A stretch of 64,000 nt of DNA, from contig CM055102.1 in NCBI GenBank assembly GCA_029204225.1, forward strand, positions 3,227,528 through 3,291,527, read 5' to 3'. Under the pieces are notes generated by a model. It searched no databases. It was not told the origin of the DNA and saw nothing but the letters and a program-made list of their open reading frames with translations. The position numbers and the translations under genes are program-made. Source of the DNA: Diphasiastrum complanatum. Lineage: Eukaryota; Streptophyta; Lycopodiopsida; Lycopodiales; Lycopodiaceae. This document shows, piece by piece, positions 1 to 11,800 of this stretch. The stretch's first letter is position 1. Each line of letters opens with the position of its first letter.

Positions 1-2388
1 GGGTCCACCAACTTCTATTTGAAGATCATATAATTTTTTGTGGATTTTGTAAATTTGTATAAAATTTGTATATGTCAATTATTAGATTAGTTTACTATTG
101 CAAACATAACAAATTAGTACCATTATTACAAAATACACATAAAAATGATGTTTCTCAAAAATTGGACAAATAGTAATGCACTTCCATCCACTCCTCGAAC
201 ACAAACATGCATATCAAAGTTAGCAAGCTCCATCAATCACTTGATAACACCACAACGTAAACGCAATTTCGCCAAAAGGAGAAGTGTAGAGACCAATAAA
301 GAATGAAAAAAGGAAGAAAAGAGTTTTGTTGAATTCGAAATCAACATACGAGTTCTATTGCACAGAAAATACAAGGGATTTATAGCTTATAAATGAGAGG
401 CAACCTTTTGATAAGATGACTTCTCCTTCTTCGTCTTCTTTTGTTCCAAACTTAAGATAAAAAATAATTAATCAATTTCTACTTTAAGACGATCTACTCC
501 TAATGTGCTTATACTTGACTTGTGAGTTGTATTGGAAAGGCCTTTAGGCTTTGATGAACATGATAACTATGAAATCAAGCTTACAAACATGTGCTTATAC
601 TTGACATTTGACTTGTATTGGAAACTTTGGGGAGTCTTCTTGGCATGCTTCCTAATTTTAATGCAGTATAACATTAACATTTTCATATAAATGCCCTTGG
701 GCGTTCACAAACCCAATAACTTTCAAATCAAGTTCACAAACATCTGCTTATACATGCTTTGGCCTGATCCTAGACCCACCAACCTGCTCAAAATGGCAAG
801 TTTGGGGCATGTGTCAATGGTGCAACTATCAGAATAAATACAGGTGGACCCTCAAGTAATGACTTGAAAACATTTCACATCATAAAATATGTGGATATAG
901 ATGTTATTGTACGTAAATGAATGAGTGAATGCAAGATGAGAGGAGATGATCCTTATTCTTGTTATAAGGACAACTATTTTGGAATGTATCTAAATAAGTT
1001 ATGACTAGATGACATATTGCATGACTCTTTGTAAACAAACTACAAAGTGTCTTGGCTTACTTAGAAAACTAATGCTATAAGTCCAACCATTGTGGTCCAC
1101 ATTTTATATACATGATTGTAACAACCCAAATAGACAGTGTGGTTTCCAATTTTTGCAATGAAAGTTGGAAATGCACTAGAATAATTATGTGTAATATGTA
1201 TGTAAAGATCGCCTCCTATAGACCCTTAAGATATTGTTGCAAAACACCAAAAAGGTTGACTGTGAAGCCAAACCACCCAAGCAATGAGAAATTGAAGATC
1301 AACCCTCAATAGCTTCACTCTCGAGCCACGGTGAATAAGTACAAGAGAGGAGAGTATTTTGGTAACTGCAAATTGGAATTTGGAAGTGGGGTAGGGCGAC
1401 TTTATGTAGGTGTATATAGACTTTATGAGTCTAGGAAGATTCTTTTCAAAACCCTAATCCATTATTAAACTCAAGCCCATGTACTATTGATGCTCCTTTG
1501 CATGCACAAAATTGGCAAACACGATGCATTGCTCCACAAGTCATAATTAAGTGCCCAGGGCCCTTTCAAGGTTATAAATCACGTAAGTGCATAGAATGGA
1601 ATATTGAGACATAGTTAATAAACTCAAACACTTACATAACTAGTCTAGAATGGAATATTGAGGCCTGACTAATAAACTCAAACACTGGCGTGCTGAATAT
1701 CCACATCAAGGATTATCTCGAATCCTCGACACAGGACGTGGACATAATGTATATCCTTCATTGGGCCTATCCAACAACAAGGAGCTCAGGGCTCTAAACA
1801 TAGATAACGCAAGTTTGGGTCATGAGAGTTCTCACTTTCATGGAGGCATTAACAACTTTTATCCAAGTTGATCAACTTTGGAAGATGTAGTGTGTGTTTG
1901 AGAAGGGGCTCATGAATACAACGCTAGCTAAGTTGCTTATTGGTTGAACACATTTGTCAAGTTCTTTGATAGTGGCGAGAATATATGAGAGCTGCAATGC
2001 ACTGGAGTAGAGGGTTGACCTATAGGCCAGAGATGGTGTGAGACAGTTACACGTGCGCGTTTGCATGTTAGCCTTGGGTTAAAGTTGCCACTTGGAAACC
2101 TATCAGAGGTTGATCATGCGATTGTCACAAAATTGGAAGTTTCCAATAAAATTCAACGATGTGCTGGGCCTAAAATGTGAAGATTCGAGAGCAGACCCGT
2201 GGAGTGCTGTCGCCAGAGCGTTAGCCACGTATTGCATTTGGAGGGCTGACATCATATTTAAGTTTCGATCGTCCATTGTAGCCGAGTTGGATAAGAGTGT
2301 TACTTGTGGCAACGAAGAGCTTGTCGGGTTGCATTGAAGAGATTGCCGGCTTGCATAAACTGGCGGGTGCAGGAGCAGGAAAAGGGAA
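1..2388. other. Non-coding AT-rich flank upstream of the CSP gene
   Basis: No reading frame here resembles a protein I recognise; the open frames are short and of low-complexity composition. Two repeat traces are visible. A degenerate unit containing GTGCTTATACTTGAC recurs near 498 and 590, with a weaker copy near 740. A 54-bp direct repeat lies at 1592-1690. The last 200-300 bases become more GC-rich towards the CSP promoter. This may be worn transposon sequence, but no LTR or TIR ends were found. Confidence 0.5.
1592..1690 (+). repeat. 54-bp direct repeat, two imperfect copies
   Basis: TAGAATGGAATATTGAG begins at 1592 and again at 1646. In both copies it is followed by a variable stretch and then AATAAACTCAAACACT. 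The copies differ by several substitutions. No function is evident. Confidence 0.7.
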
Positions 2389-2396
2389 TATAAATA
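2389..2396 (+). promoter_or_regulatory. Candidate TATA box of the CSP gene
   Basis: TATAAATA sits about 600 bases upstream of the CSP start codon, in a locally GC-rich setting. A start site about 30 bases downstream would give a 5' leader of roughly 560 bases that includes the telo-box and the upstream ORFs. This is inference from motif and position only. Confidence 0.45.
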
Positions 2397-2458
2397 ATAT
2401 AAGAGGGTGAGCTCAAAATTGGCATTGCCTGCTTCAAGACCAGTTTAAAAAAAAAAAA

Positions 2459-2467
2459 TTAGGGTTT
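2459..2467 (+). promoter_or_regulatory. Telo-box (TTAGGGTTT) near the CSP transcription start
   Basis: TTAGGGTTT is the reverse complement of the plant telo-box AAACCCTAA. This element is typical of promoters and leaders of growth-linked, translation-related and RNA-binding protein genes. It lies about 65 bases after the TATA candidate, directly after an A-rich run. Confidence 0.4.
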
Positions 2468-2559
2468 CATGGAGATGGTCAGAGCAAGGACACTTTTGAG
2501 GGCGGATGTGTGGTGCCGTGGATCACCGTTGTTTTTTTGGCGGGTAGAAGCATCGGCCG

Positions 2560-2985
2560 TTGGATGGAGGCGCCCCTCCCTCCTCCCTCCTCCCTCTCGC
2601 GCCCGCGGGAGCTCATATTTATGCGAGGGAAAGAAAGCAAAGCATCGCCACAGCCGCACGAGGAAGAAGGGGGGCGGCGGATCGAAGGCAAAGGGTTCGT
2701 GCCTCCATCGAGGATCGCAATCTTTTCTTCTGCTGCTGTAGACAAGGATTTGTGGGTAGATCAGCTGAGGATCGTGAGAATCGCAGCTTTTTCTGCTGTT
2801 TCTGCAGCTGCGAAGAAGCCTTTTGTGGGCAGATATCTGAAGAAAGCGAGGATCGCAACGTTTGCTGCTGCATAGAAGCCATTTCGGGCAGATCATCGGA
2901 AGAGCTTGAGGATCGCAACCTTTGCTGCTGCAAAGGAGGGTTTCGTGGGCAGATCGATATCGTGGATCGTGACCATCGCCGCTGA
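2560..2985 (+). CDS. Upstream ORF, 141 aa, Cys-rich, ending 2 nt before the CSP start codon
   Basis: An ATG-initiated frame runs 141 codons and stops with TGA at 2983-2985. Two bases separate this stop from the CSP ATG at 2988, and the frame differs from CSP. The C-terminal half encodes about four copies of a motif containing EDRN then CCC. The repeat-unit starts are spaced 57, 81 and 60 bases, all multiples of three, so the frame survives the size changes. I recognise no family. It could be a translation-controlling uORF, a fortuitous frame in a GC-rich leader, or partly intronic. Two other long open frames overlap the leader (2469-2741 and 2510-2875), which argues for caution. Confidence 0.3.
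   Translation: MDGGAPPSSLLPLAPAGAHIYARERKQSIATAARGRRGAADRRQRVRASIEDRNLFFCCCRQGFVGRSAEDRENRSFFCCFCSCEEAFCGQISEESEDRNVCCCIEAISGRSSEELEDRNLCCCKGGFRGQIDIVDRDHRR
2710..2966 (+). repeat. Four imperfect tandem repeats in the CSP leader
   Basis: GAGGATCG begins each unit, at 2710, 2767, 2848 and 2908. Each unit continues with a CTGCTGC-rich stretch and then a TTTGTGGGCAGATC-like end. Spacings of 57, 81 and 60 bases are all divisible by three. The units encode the Cys-rich repeats of the upstream ORF. Confidence 0.75.
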
Positions 2986-2987
2986 GG

Positions 2988-3647
2988 ATGGAGAAAAAGA
3001 GTGGGAAAGTTAAGTGGTTTAACAGCACCAAAGGGTTCGGCTTCATTAGTCCTGATGACGGCTCTGAGGATCTGTTCGTGCATCAAAGCTCCATCCATTC
3101 TGATGGCTTCCGATCCTTGCGTGATGGCGAGCCTGTGGAGTTCACCATTGAGCACAGCGACGATGGCCGCACAAAGGCTTTGGATGTGACTGGCCCTAAT
3201 GGCAGTTTTGTGCAAGGAGCTCCCCCTCGCAGAGATGGCTATGGAGGTGACGGGGGTGGAAGAGGAGACGGCTATGGTGGCGGCAGAAGTGATGGCTATG
3301 GAAGTGGTGGTGGTGGTGGTGGCAGAGGTTACGGTGGGAATAGCTTTGGTGGCGGGAGCAGAGGAAGAGGTGGGAGGTCTGCAAGAGGCGGGGGAGGATA
3401 TGGTGGCAGCGGAGGCGGTGGCGGTGGATATGGAGGCGGTGGCTATGGTGGTGGCGGTGGTGGCTATGGTGGCGGTGGTGATCAAGCGTGCTATAACTGT
3501 GGTGAGAGCGGGCATCTTGCAAGGGAGTGCCCTAATGGCGGTGGGAATACAAGAGGTGGAGGTGGTGGCGGCGGCGGGAGTCGAAGCTGCTACAACTGTG
3601 GAAAGTCTGGTCATATTGCTCGTGATTGCCCTTCTGCAACAGCTTAG
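2988..3647 (+). CDS. Cold-shock-domain glycine-rich protein with two CCHC zinc knuckles
   Basis: This 219-aa protein has the architecture of plant CSP/GRP2 proteins, which are single-stranded nucleic-acid-binding proteins and RNA chaperones of nucleus and cytoplasm linked to cold response and translation. Residues about 5-72 form the cold-shock domain, with the RNP1-like KGFGFISP (15-22) and RNP2-like LFVHQ (29-33). A Gly-rich linker with Arg and Tyr follows (about 75-165). Two canonical CX2CX4HX4C knuckles lie at 168-181 and 201-214, the second four residues before the C-terminus. Two knuckles match the AtCSP2/AtCSP4 type rather than the seven-knuckle type. The ORF is uninterrupted in one exon. 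The start is fixed by the domain beginning at residue 5. It is the only clear host gene in the window. Confidence 0.95.
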   Translation: MEKKSGKVKWFNSTKGFGFISPDDGSEDLFVHQSSIHSDGFRSLRDGEPVEFTIEHSDDGRTKALDVTGPNGSFVQGAPPRRDGYGGDGGGRGDGYGGGRSDGYGSGGGGGGRGYGGNSFGGGSRGRGGRSARGGGGYGGSGGGGGGYGGGGYGGGGGGYGGGGDQACYNCGESGHLARECPNGGGNTRGGGGGGGGSRSCYNCGKSGHIARDCPSATA

Positions 3648-6600
3648 AGCATTGATAGATCAAGCTCGCTCTCGGCATTTTTCTTCTGCCTTGTTCCAGG
3701 CCGCTTTCCATTTCTTCACTAATGGATGCTTTACTTTTATAACTTTTAAGCACGAATCCTTGGCGGCGAGAGCACGAATGAATATTGTTTTGCTTTCTAT
3801 TCTGAAGAGTTAAATTATGTTCATTTGCGCTTCCGCAAGCCGAGGCTGAGGGCGCCTTTTGCAAGCAAGTTATTTTTCAGCAAGGTAAGATTTTGTAAGA
3901 TCAGGACTGCTCTTAACTTTGAGGTTTCTCAAATTTTGTTATCTATATCCGATTTTGTACGAGTTTGCAATATGGTAGTTTGTGTTTTTGGGTTTCATCA
4001 GGAAACTAAGTTCTGCCTCTGCATGATTTGAACCTTCTGTTAAACAAGTGTTTCATGTCTTCATCTAAGACTTAGGTTACTAGGCTTGCTATTAGCTAGC
4101 TCCTGCATTTATGACAAATTGTGAGCATCACGCATCATTAAGGGTAGGGCGATGTTCTGCTTCCTGGCTAACATTTCAGATGGAATCTACTGGTCACATC
4201 AAATTTTTGAGAAGGAATACATTTGAACTTTAATCAGCCATTATTATGGGAAAGATGCACTTCAATGAAGATAATTTACTTGCAGAAAGTCCAATCCCTT
4301 TTGCAAATGTCAATGAAAGCCTTGACATTGTTAGATTTTTATCAACTGGTCAAATAGAACAAGTTTTTGTTTTTAATCAACCTTTATTGCCTGATTTAAG
4401 TTGCTAAAGAGGTACACATGAAGTTTGTTCTGGTATCAAATTCAAATGCTCGTTACGAGATTAAATTGTGGGTACACGTTATAGCGATGATAATGAATTA
4501 TGGTAACACGTTCATGGTGGCATTTCAGAACCATGCAAATTATGTTTTGTGAGTTTGTATTTTATTTTTTTTCAAGGTCTTACATATGCAACACTCGTTT
4601 TAAGATTTTACATCAGACTTAACCTGCGTTGCTACTTTGTACAAAGCATGTGGTTTAGATCATTTTCTTTATGTTTTGGATGTCTTGATAACAAATTTAA
4701 ATCATTATAGTTACATCTGGAATGGAAGCCATTATTTGCTATATTTAGATTTTGATGTTCTACACTTCCCGAGACTCTAGCATACATGCTTTTGTAGTTT
4801 GTGCATGTGGGGTTCATAAAATACAACGGAGGAAGCTAAGAATGCATGACTGCCCTTATTTTCCATCAAATAATCTCCAAACGCAAACTTGCAATATGCC
4901 TGTATGGTACAAGTGGTAAGCTGTTTGGGTTTGAGCATCATTGATGTAAGGGTTGGGGTTGTAAATTTTCCTATCAAGTTTAAGCAATTTATTTGCTGAT
5001 TTAGGAGCAAACCATGTATTTGTTAACGTTAGTAAAGATTTGGATCTGTGGGTGGACAGATTCCAGGGAATAGTAAGTTCATGTTGAGTCAGTCCCTCAG
5101 TTTTACAGAATAAGTTTGTGCAGAATTTCTACATGGTGGCAGTTAGATTGGTCCCTTTTGCATTGATGTCACATAGTAACCGAAACACTCGGCAACCTAC
5201 ATAAATGCAATGCCCTTGATTAGAGCTTTAATTTGATACCCATATTACCCACAAAAATAAAAAAAATAAAATTAAAAAAAAAACGTTTTTGAGAAATGCA
5301 TTCCCAAACCAGAAACGCGTTCAGAAACGCCCTTCTAGAAATGCTGTGCATCTATGATTGATGATAAGTAAATCTAGTTATATTGAAATAGAATTATTAG
5401 TATCTGGTTCAAAACAGATGCAACACTACATTTTTGCTTGACTTATTGAGTTTTGAAGGTTAAGAGAACAAAATCAAAGCCTAGATATCATACATATTAC
5501 ATACATCTCAGCTAATTCCAATGTGGAGTCAATTGAAGAGTGCTTGAAAGTTTGGAGTCGGATTGCTCTTCTAAGAAGCAAAATAGGTCATTTCAATCTA
5601 CTTTAGCTCTTGGGCACTATTTTAAACTAGTGTAAAAACCAAAGCAAGCAATGTAGATGAGACTCATAAGAAACGAGTTGGAGGGAGAAGGATGAGCAAT
5701 ATTGATGAAAAATATGCAATTTAGTTTGTTGCATGGCTCATGCCTATTGAGGTGCCCTTTATTTTAGAAAGTGCACATAAACTTGTTTCCGTGATTGTCT
5801 TTTCAAAATGATATTAGATGTTAGTTCACAAAGCTCGTCATTTGATTTATAGCTACAATTGCTTGATGATATAGCATTTGATAGCTATATTTGTAGATCA
5901 ATCATTATCCTAAGGTGGAAATTTGCAAGAGGTTAGTGTCTTCATTTAGCTACCATTTTTGTTGATGATCTAATGTGAAGTATGTGCTAGAATAGATCTA
6001 GTTGGCAATGTGGATTTGCTTTATGCTGGTGGTGTGTGAGGATGCAAGAGACATTTCTTTTTTGGAGGGTGAATGGAATGGACCCAACACTACAAAATAA
6101 AAATCGTCATTAATCGCTAATTTGAATTAGTGTTTGAAGTGCTTGAGTATGTCTTTTCTTGGTCTTATTAAAGGTGGTCTAGCAAATGGCTTGAAGGATT
6201 TTCATAATACTAACATAAAGGACACCTACAACATTGTCTTGAAAAACTTAAATGACAAGGTGACAATTTTAGTATGATAATTTTAAATGTGTAATAATTT
6301 GATTCATTTCAATTTTAATTTGAAAGATTGAGTCCATTTAATGTTTATGTTATATGCCAATTCATCTTTCATTTGATTTTAGCATTTATTTAACATTTCA
6401 AGCTTTTGGCAAATTCTTGACAATCTTACTATTTGAATACTTGTAAGTTATTGGTTCTCTTGTAGGTTATAAACAAAATATTTCATATACTCTGGATGAA
6501 GGGTGGTTGGAATTCGAAAACACTAGGCTACAAAATTGCATCATTGACACTTCGAAATGATTTGATGAAATCTTGAATCTTTCGAATTTTGGAAAGTGTA

Positions 6601-7048
6601 TCAATTGTGAATATCAACATTGAAACATGAACATTTGAAATAGTGGTTTGTGGTTATTGTGAATGTTGATCGTTAATGCTTTGAATATGGAAATGTGAAT
6701 ATTTTGAATAATGATTGTGAATACTCGAATTATTGATCTTGAAGAATTTGAACATTATTAACAAGTATTTAATTATTTGATATATGGTTTTGTATCATCA
6801 TATTTATATCCCATGCATAAAATGAATCAAATTTCAATCATCTGAGTAAAAAAAAAATGCCAAATGTAATGCCATAGTTTCTAGACAAATGAGTTTTGAA
6901 ATTAGATAACAACTTTGTAAATTTGGCAGACATTTTTATTTAAGAGATGATATACATTATTGACTACTTATATTATGGCAAGACCTTTTTAGTATACAAT
7001 GCTTTGGTTCTTTTTTCTCTTCTCATTTCCTATCTTGTTACAATTGTT
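3648..7048. other. CSP 3' UTR followed by non-coding AT-rich sequence
   Basis: The first 150-400 bases probably form the CSP 3' UTR; no canonical AATAAA could be fixed, so the end is unknown. A splice-donor-like AAGGTAAGA lies at about 3883. The rest, to the start of the copia remnant, is AT-rich with A-runs near 5260 and GAAACGC-type words at 5280-5340. No coding or LTR structure was recognised. Element A has lost its 5' LTR and leader, so its original left end is not marked here. Confidence 0.5.
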
Positions 7049-8185
7049 GTAGGCTTGGAGGAGAGACCAACAACATAACAAGATCAATTGAGGTATGACA
7101 AAAGGGCCAAGAAGGCTCTACACATGATAAAGATGAAGGTTATCAATGAACTTCTCAAGGAAGTTGATAAGTGCACATCATCTCTGGAAGCTTGGAATTC
7201 ATTGAAAAAGCTTTATGAATTCAAGTTTACTTACAGAGTGTTGACTTTAAGAAGGCAAATTTTTTTTTGTTTGCAAAAGAATGAAAAAAGTCCAAGTATT
7301 TTTGTTTTGAGAATGAAAGCATTGAATGATGAGTTAGCTTGCATAGATGAAAGCATTAAAGAAAGAGAGCTTGTTCAAGTGATTCTTAATGGCTTGTTGG
7401 ATGCTCATGCTAACATTGTTCAAAGTATTGCTATTCAAAAGACTCTGCCAAGTTTGATGCATCTTCAAGAGATCTTGATTAATGAAGAATATAGGCTTTA
7501 AGCAAGAGGTGGATTTACATCGACACTTCAAGAGGATGCTATGTTTACAAAGCGCAAATTTAAGGGCGAAACCAAAAGCAAGTGATCTAAAGGGCAAGAT
7601 CAAATGGATGCTTCTTCAAGTGGCAAAAAGAAGGATAGGCTCAAGTGCTTCTATTGTGACATCAAAGGACACTTTGCAAGTGAGTGCTACAAGAAGAAGA
7701 GAGATCAAGGAGACAAGCAATGTATTCTTACTTTTGATGAGGATGGTTTGGATGTTTAAGATGCAAATGATGATGCTTTTGTGATGTCTCCATGTATGCT
7801 TGCTAATGATGGAGATTTAGATCCTTGGTGGATTGATAGTGGAGCAAGTTCACACATGACCTTTCACAAAGAGTACTTCACTTCTTTGTTGGCATATGAA
7901 AATAACAAGAAGGTGATTTACACGGCCAATGATGGTGAGTGTGCAATCAAAGAAATTGGCACAATATTTATTTCTCTCTTTACAAATAGGAATGTTCATT
8001 TGGAGGATGTCTTGTTTATTCCATCTATTATTAAGAATTTGCTTACTGTGAGTCTAATGCTAAGTAAGGGCGTTAAGGTGGAGTTTGATGTAGATGCTTG
8101 TTTGATCAAAAGGAAGGATGTCTTGATTGGAAAAGGTAAAAGGCAAAGGAAATTGTTTAAACTTGATGCTTGTGTTATTGTTAAC
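7049..8185 (+). pseudogene. Copia gag and protease, element A
   Basis: The frame starting around LEERPTT aligns with residues ~43 onward of the intact Gag of element B. A nonsense codon (TAA, 7076-7078) follows. The UBN2-type gag region (YDKRAKKALH, WNSLKKLYE) is open to 7501. A frame change then leads to a decayed Lys-rich linker and zinc knuckle (readable as CFYCDIKGHFASEC around 7650-7690). The protease region has WWIDSGASSHMT near 7825-7860. The remnant ends where element B is inserted. Gag would package element RNA and PR would mature the polyprotein; neither can be made intact here. Confidence 0.85.
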
Positions 8186-8840
8186 TGTGAAAAATACAGA
8201 TCCTAAGTGGATCTAAACTCCAAGATCATTGGCTTGAATGCTTGCACTCCAAACTACATAAGCTAGGAATTGGCAACACATTCTATGCTACCTAGAATGC
8301 AAAGAACTTGATCAAAAAGCATTTATCACAAATGGAAACTTCCATAAACATCAAGTGCGGCCCAAAATAGCATTATACAGTCCATAATACATCAGCCTAT
8401 CACTTTTGGAAAGCACCTAAGATCATACACAATAGCTTGAAGACAATACACACAACAATGCTCTCAATGGAGGAAGAAACAATGACAATGATCTATTGAT
8501 CTCAATGAAGCATACAAAAGGTTTCTCCAACCTGTTCTCCACGACTTCCCTACTATTTATGGATGAGGAAGATGACTCTCTCTCCTCTCTCTAGAAGGTA
8601 CTTGACCCTAGATATTCCCTATATAGGAAAAATAGCTAAAAATGGCTTATATGACCAAAATACATCAAAATGGTCTCATTTTGAAGGGTATGAAGTTTGA
8701 CACTTCATCATACTGAAAAAATACAGTAAATAAAAACATTGTGGCCTGGTTCACACGTGTGAAACTCCAGAACCAAAACTATTTACAATTTTAGCCAATT
8801 TAGGCCTCAAACTAGCTAGGAAATGTTGACAATTTTCACA
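8186..8840 (-). repeat. 3' LTR of element B (655 bp)
   Basis: Boundaries are set by TG/CA ends, the adjacent purine tract and the TTAAC duplication. In element orientation a TATATAGGG-type TATA candidate lies near 8620-8630. The gag-pol stop codon (TGA, 8836-8838) lies inside the first five bases of this LTR. A 14-bp palindrome with a G-box core lies at 8750-8763. Confidence 0.97.
8750..8763. promoter_or_regulatory. 14-bp palindrome with G-box core in the B LTR
   Basis: TTCACACGTGTGAA is a perfect 14-bp palindrome centred on CACGTG, the plant G-box bound by bZIP and bHLH factors. The identical copy in the other LTR is at 14526-14539. In element orientation it lies in the 5' part of the LTR (U3), upstream of the TATA candidate, where an enhancer would be expected. 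Regulation by a G-box factor is inference. Confidence 0.55.
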
Positions 8841-11800
8841 CTCCCTCTTCAACATTGGATGCTAGTTTCAACATAGTCTTTGAGCACATTCCAAGATTAG
8901 ATCTATGCATTAAATATAGGTCCTTTCCCAATGGTTTGGTGAAGATATCAGCCACACACTCCTTTGAAGAGACATGTTGAAGCTCCACCTCTTTGGCAAT
9001 GACTTGATCTCTCACAAAATGGTGAGCAATCTCAATGTGCTTGCTCCTTGCATGAAAAACAGGATTGCTTGCCAAGCTTTGGGCTGAAAGGTTATCACAA
9101 AGTATGATTGGAGTCTTCTCTGGTTCCAGCAAGTGAAGATCCAATAACATCCTCTTGATCCAAAGAATCTCCTTGGTGCATGTTGTTAATGCCTTGTACT
9201 CGGCTTCGGTGGAAGATAGAGAGATAGTTGGTTGCTTCTTTGATAGCCATGAGACCACTCCATCTCCAAGATAGATTGCAAAGGCACTTGTTGACTTCCT
9301 ATCCATTTGATCACCTGCAAAATCTGAATCTGAAAATCCACAAAGGTTAGGTGTAGTACCTCCATACAAGATGCCAAAATCTCTAGATCCCGAGATGTAT
9401 CTAAGTACTCTCTTTCCTAGCTTCCAATGAGCCTCACTAGGATCTTGCATAAATTGACTTAGTTTACCAACCACAAAGCTTAGATCAGGTCTTGTGATGG
9501 TTAACCATATAAGAGATCCTATTAGCTTTCTATAGAGAGTAATGTCCTTGAAGGATCTTTCATTACTTCTTGTAGTTAGCTTTACATTTGATTCCATAGG
9601 AGTAGAAACAACTTTACAATCTTCCATATGAAACCTTTTTAGAATAGAGTTAACATACTTTTCTTGACATATGAATGTAGATTTAGAAGTTCTAATAATC
9701 TCTATTCCTAAGATATAATGAAGTTTACCAAGATCTTGAATTTCAAACTCTCTTTTGAGTGCCATCTTGATTTCATCTATATCTAGATTGTTACCACCAC
9801 TTAAGATAATGTCATCAACATAGATCAAAAGTAAAGTGATATCATTTTCATTCAATCTAAAGTAGAGAGAATGATCATACTCACTCATAACAAAGTTTTG
9901 AGAAAGTAAGAAGGAATTGAGCTTAGCATACCAACTCCTTGGTGCTTGCTTTAGCCCATACAAACTCTTTTGGAGATAGCACACATGATTAGGCTCATCA
10001 TGTGAAACATAGCCCTCGGGTTGCTCCATGTAAATATCTTCTTCAAGATCACCATTCAAGAAGGCATTAGTAACATCCATTTGCCACATATCCCAATCAT
10101 AAAGAGTTGCAAGAGAGATTAGGATTCGAATAGTTACCATCTTTGCCACGGGTGCAAAGGTCTCATCATAGTCAATACCATATTCTTGAGCATACCCCTT
10201 TGCCACCAACCTTGCCTTGTACTTGTTGATTGATCCATCTTGATTTGTCTTGATCTTGAAGATCCACTTACAACCAATTGCCTTCTTGTCCTTTGGAAGC
10301 TTTACCAACCTCCATGTGTTGCTTTTGATGAGTGCTTGATGCTCATGATCCATGGCTTGGATCCATTCCTTCTTTTGAATTGCTTCACCTACACAAGTTG
10401 GTTCATCAAAAGAGGTAAGAAAAGCAAAGTTAGAGTTGTCCACCACTTGCTTTCCTTTTTCATCATAGGTTAGCCTTGATGGCTTAGCCCTTTGCCTTTG
10501 AGTCTTCCTTGAAGTTTGCTTTGGAGTGGCATCTCCATCTTCATCCAAGACATCTTGCACATCATGATGATTAGTAGGCACATCAACATCAACATCAACA
10601 ACATTGGAAACATTCTCTTCATGAAAGATGACATCCCTACTTATGACAACTTTCTTTGTAGAAGGAATGTACACTTTGTAAGCCTTGCTTACTTCACTAT
10701 AGCCAACAAACACACACTTCTTTGATGAAGGATCTTCTTTAGTTCTATCATCAAGTGTGATATTGACAAAACATGTACATCCAAAGATCCTACAATGCTT
10801 GACACTCGGCCTTCTACCATAAAGAACCTCATGAGGAGTTTTACCATCCAAGGAAGCACTTGTCCATCTATTACATAGATAGTTAGCACATGCTAAAGCT
10901 TTCCCCCAAAAAGACTTAGCAAGATTAGCATGTAGTCTCATTGCCTTGGCACATTCACAAAGGGTTCTATTCTTCCTCTCAGCCACTCCATTCTGTTGTG
11001 GAGTCCTAGGACTAGACATCTCCCTCTTAATCCCATGTGCTATACAAAAGTCTTTGAACCTATTTGAGGTGTATTCCCCTCCATTATCAGATCTTAAGCA
11101 TTTGATCTTTGTATTGAATTGGTTTTCCATTTCATTCTTGAACTTGACAAATGCAGCAAACACTTCATCCTTACTTTTAAGAAGATAGATCCAAGTATAC
11201 CTACTAAAGTCATCAATGAAAGTTGCATACATCTTTGCCCCACCATTGCTAGTTGTACTAGAAGAATGAATATCAGAATGCACAAGTTGAAAAGCTTCTT
11301 TAGATCTAGAAGTAGATCTAGAATAAGCAAGTCTATGAGATTTGGACAAGGCACAATGTTCACAAACACTATTGTTTGCAACAAGACTTTTAGGGAGACC
11401 AAGAACAAGCTCTTTCTTTGCCATTACCTCCAAAGATTTGAAGTTGGGATGGCCCAACCTCTTGTGCCAAACTTCTTGGTTTGTCAATTGCTCCCTAGCC
11501 ATACATCCTTCATGATTAGAGATCACACATGCATCAAGCTTGAAAAGTTTACCATGCCTCCTACCTTGAGCAATCAAGGATCCACATTTACTTATCAAAC
11601 ATGCATCTCCAATGAACTCCACATCAAGTCCTTTGTCAATCATTTGACTTACACTAAGCAAATTCTTAGTGATTGAAGGAATGTACAAAACATTTTCAAG
11701 ATTTGCTTTCCTATTTGTTGAAAGGGAAATAGGAATAGTGCCTATGCCTTTGATGTCACATTGACCATCATTTGCAGTGTAGATGATGTTACCTTCTCCC

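Noticed and set aside
2619-3614. A 331-codon minus-strand frame opposite the CSP gene, and a 204-codon plus-strand frame at 3199-3813
   Set aside because: Both are shadows of the GGN/GGT-rich glycine repeat of the CSP coding region; their Thr/Ala/Ser or Val/Ala composition mirrors that repeat.
11119-11676. 185-codon plus-strand frame and several others within 9186-12317
   Set aside because: They lie antisense or out of frame inside the intact copia polyprotein of element B.
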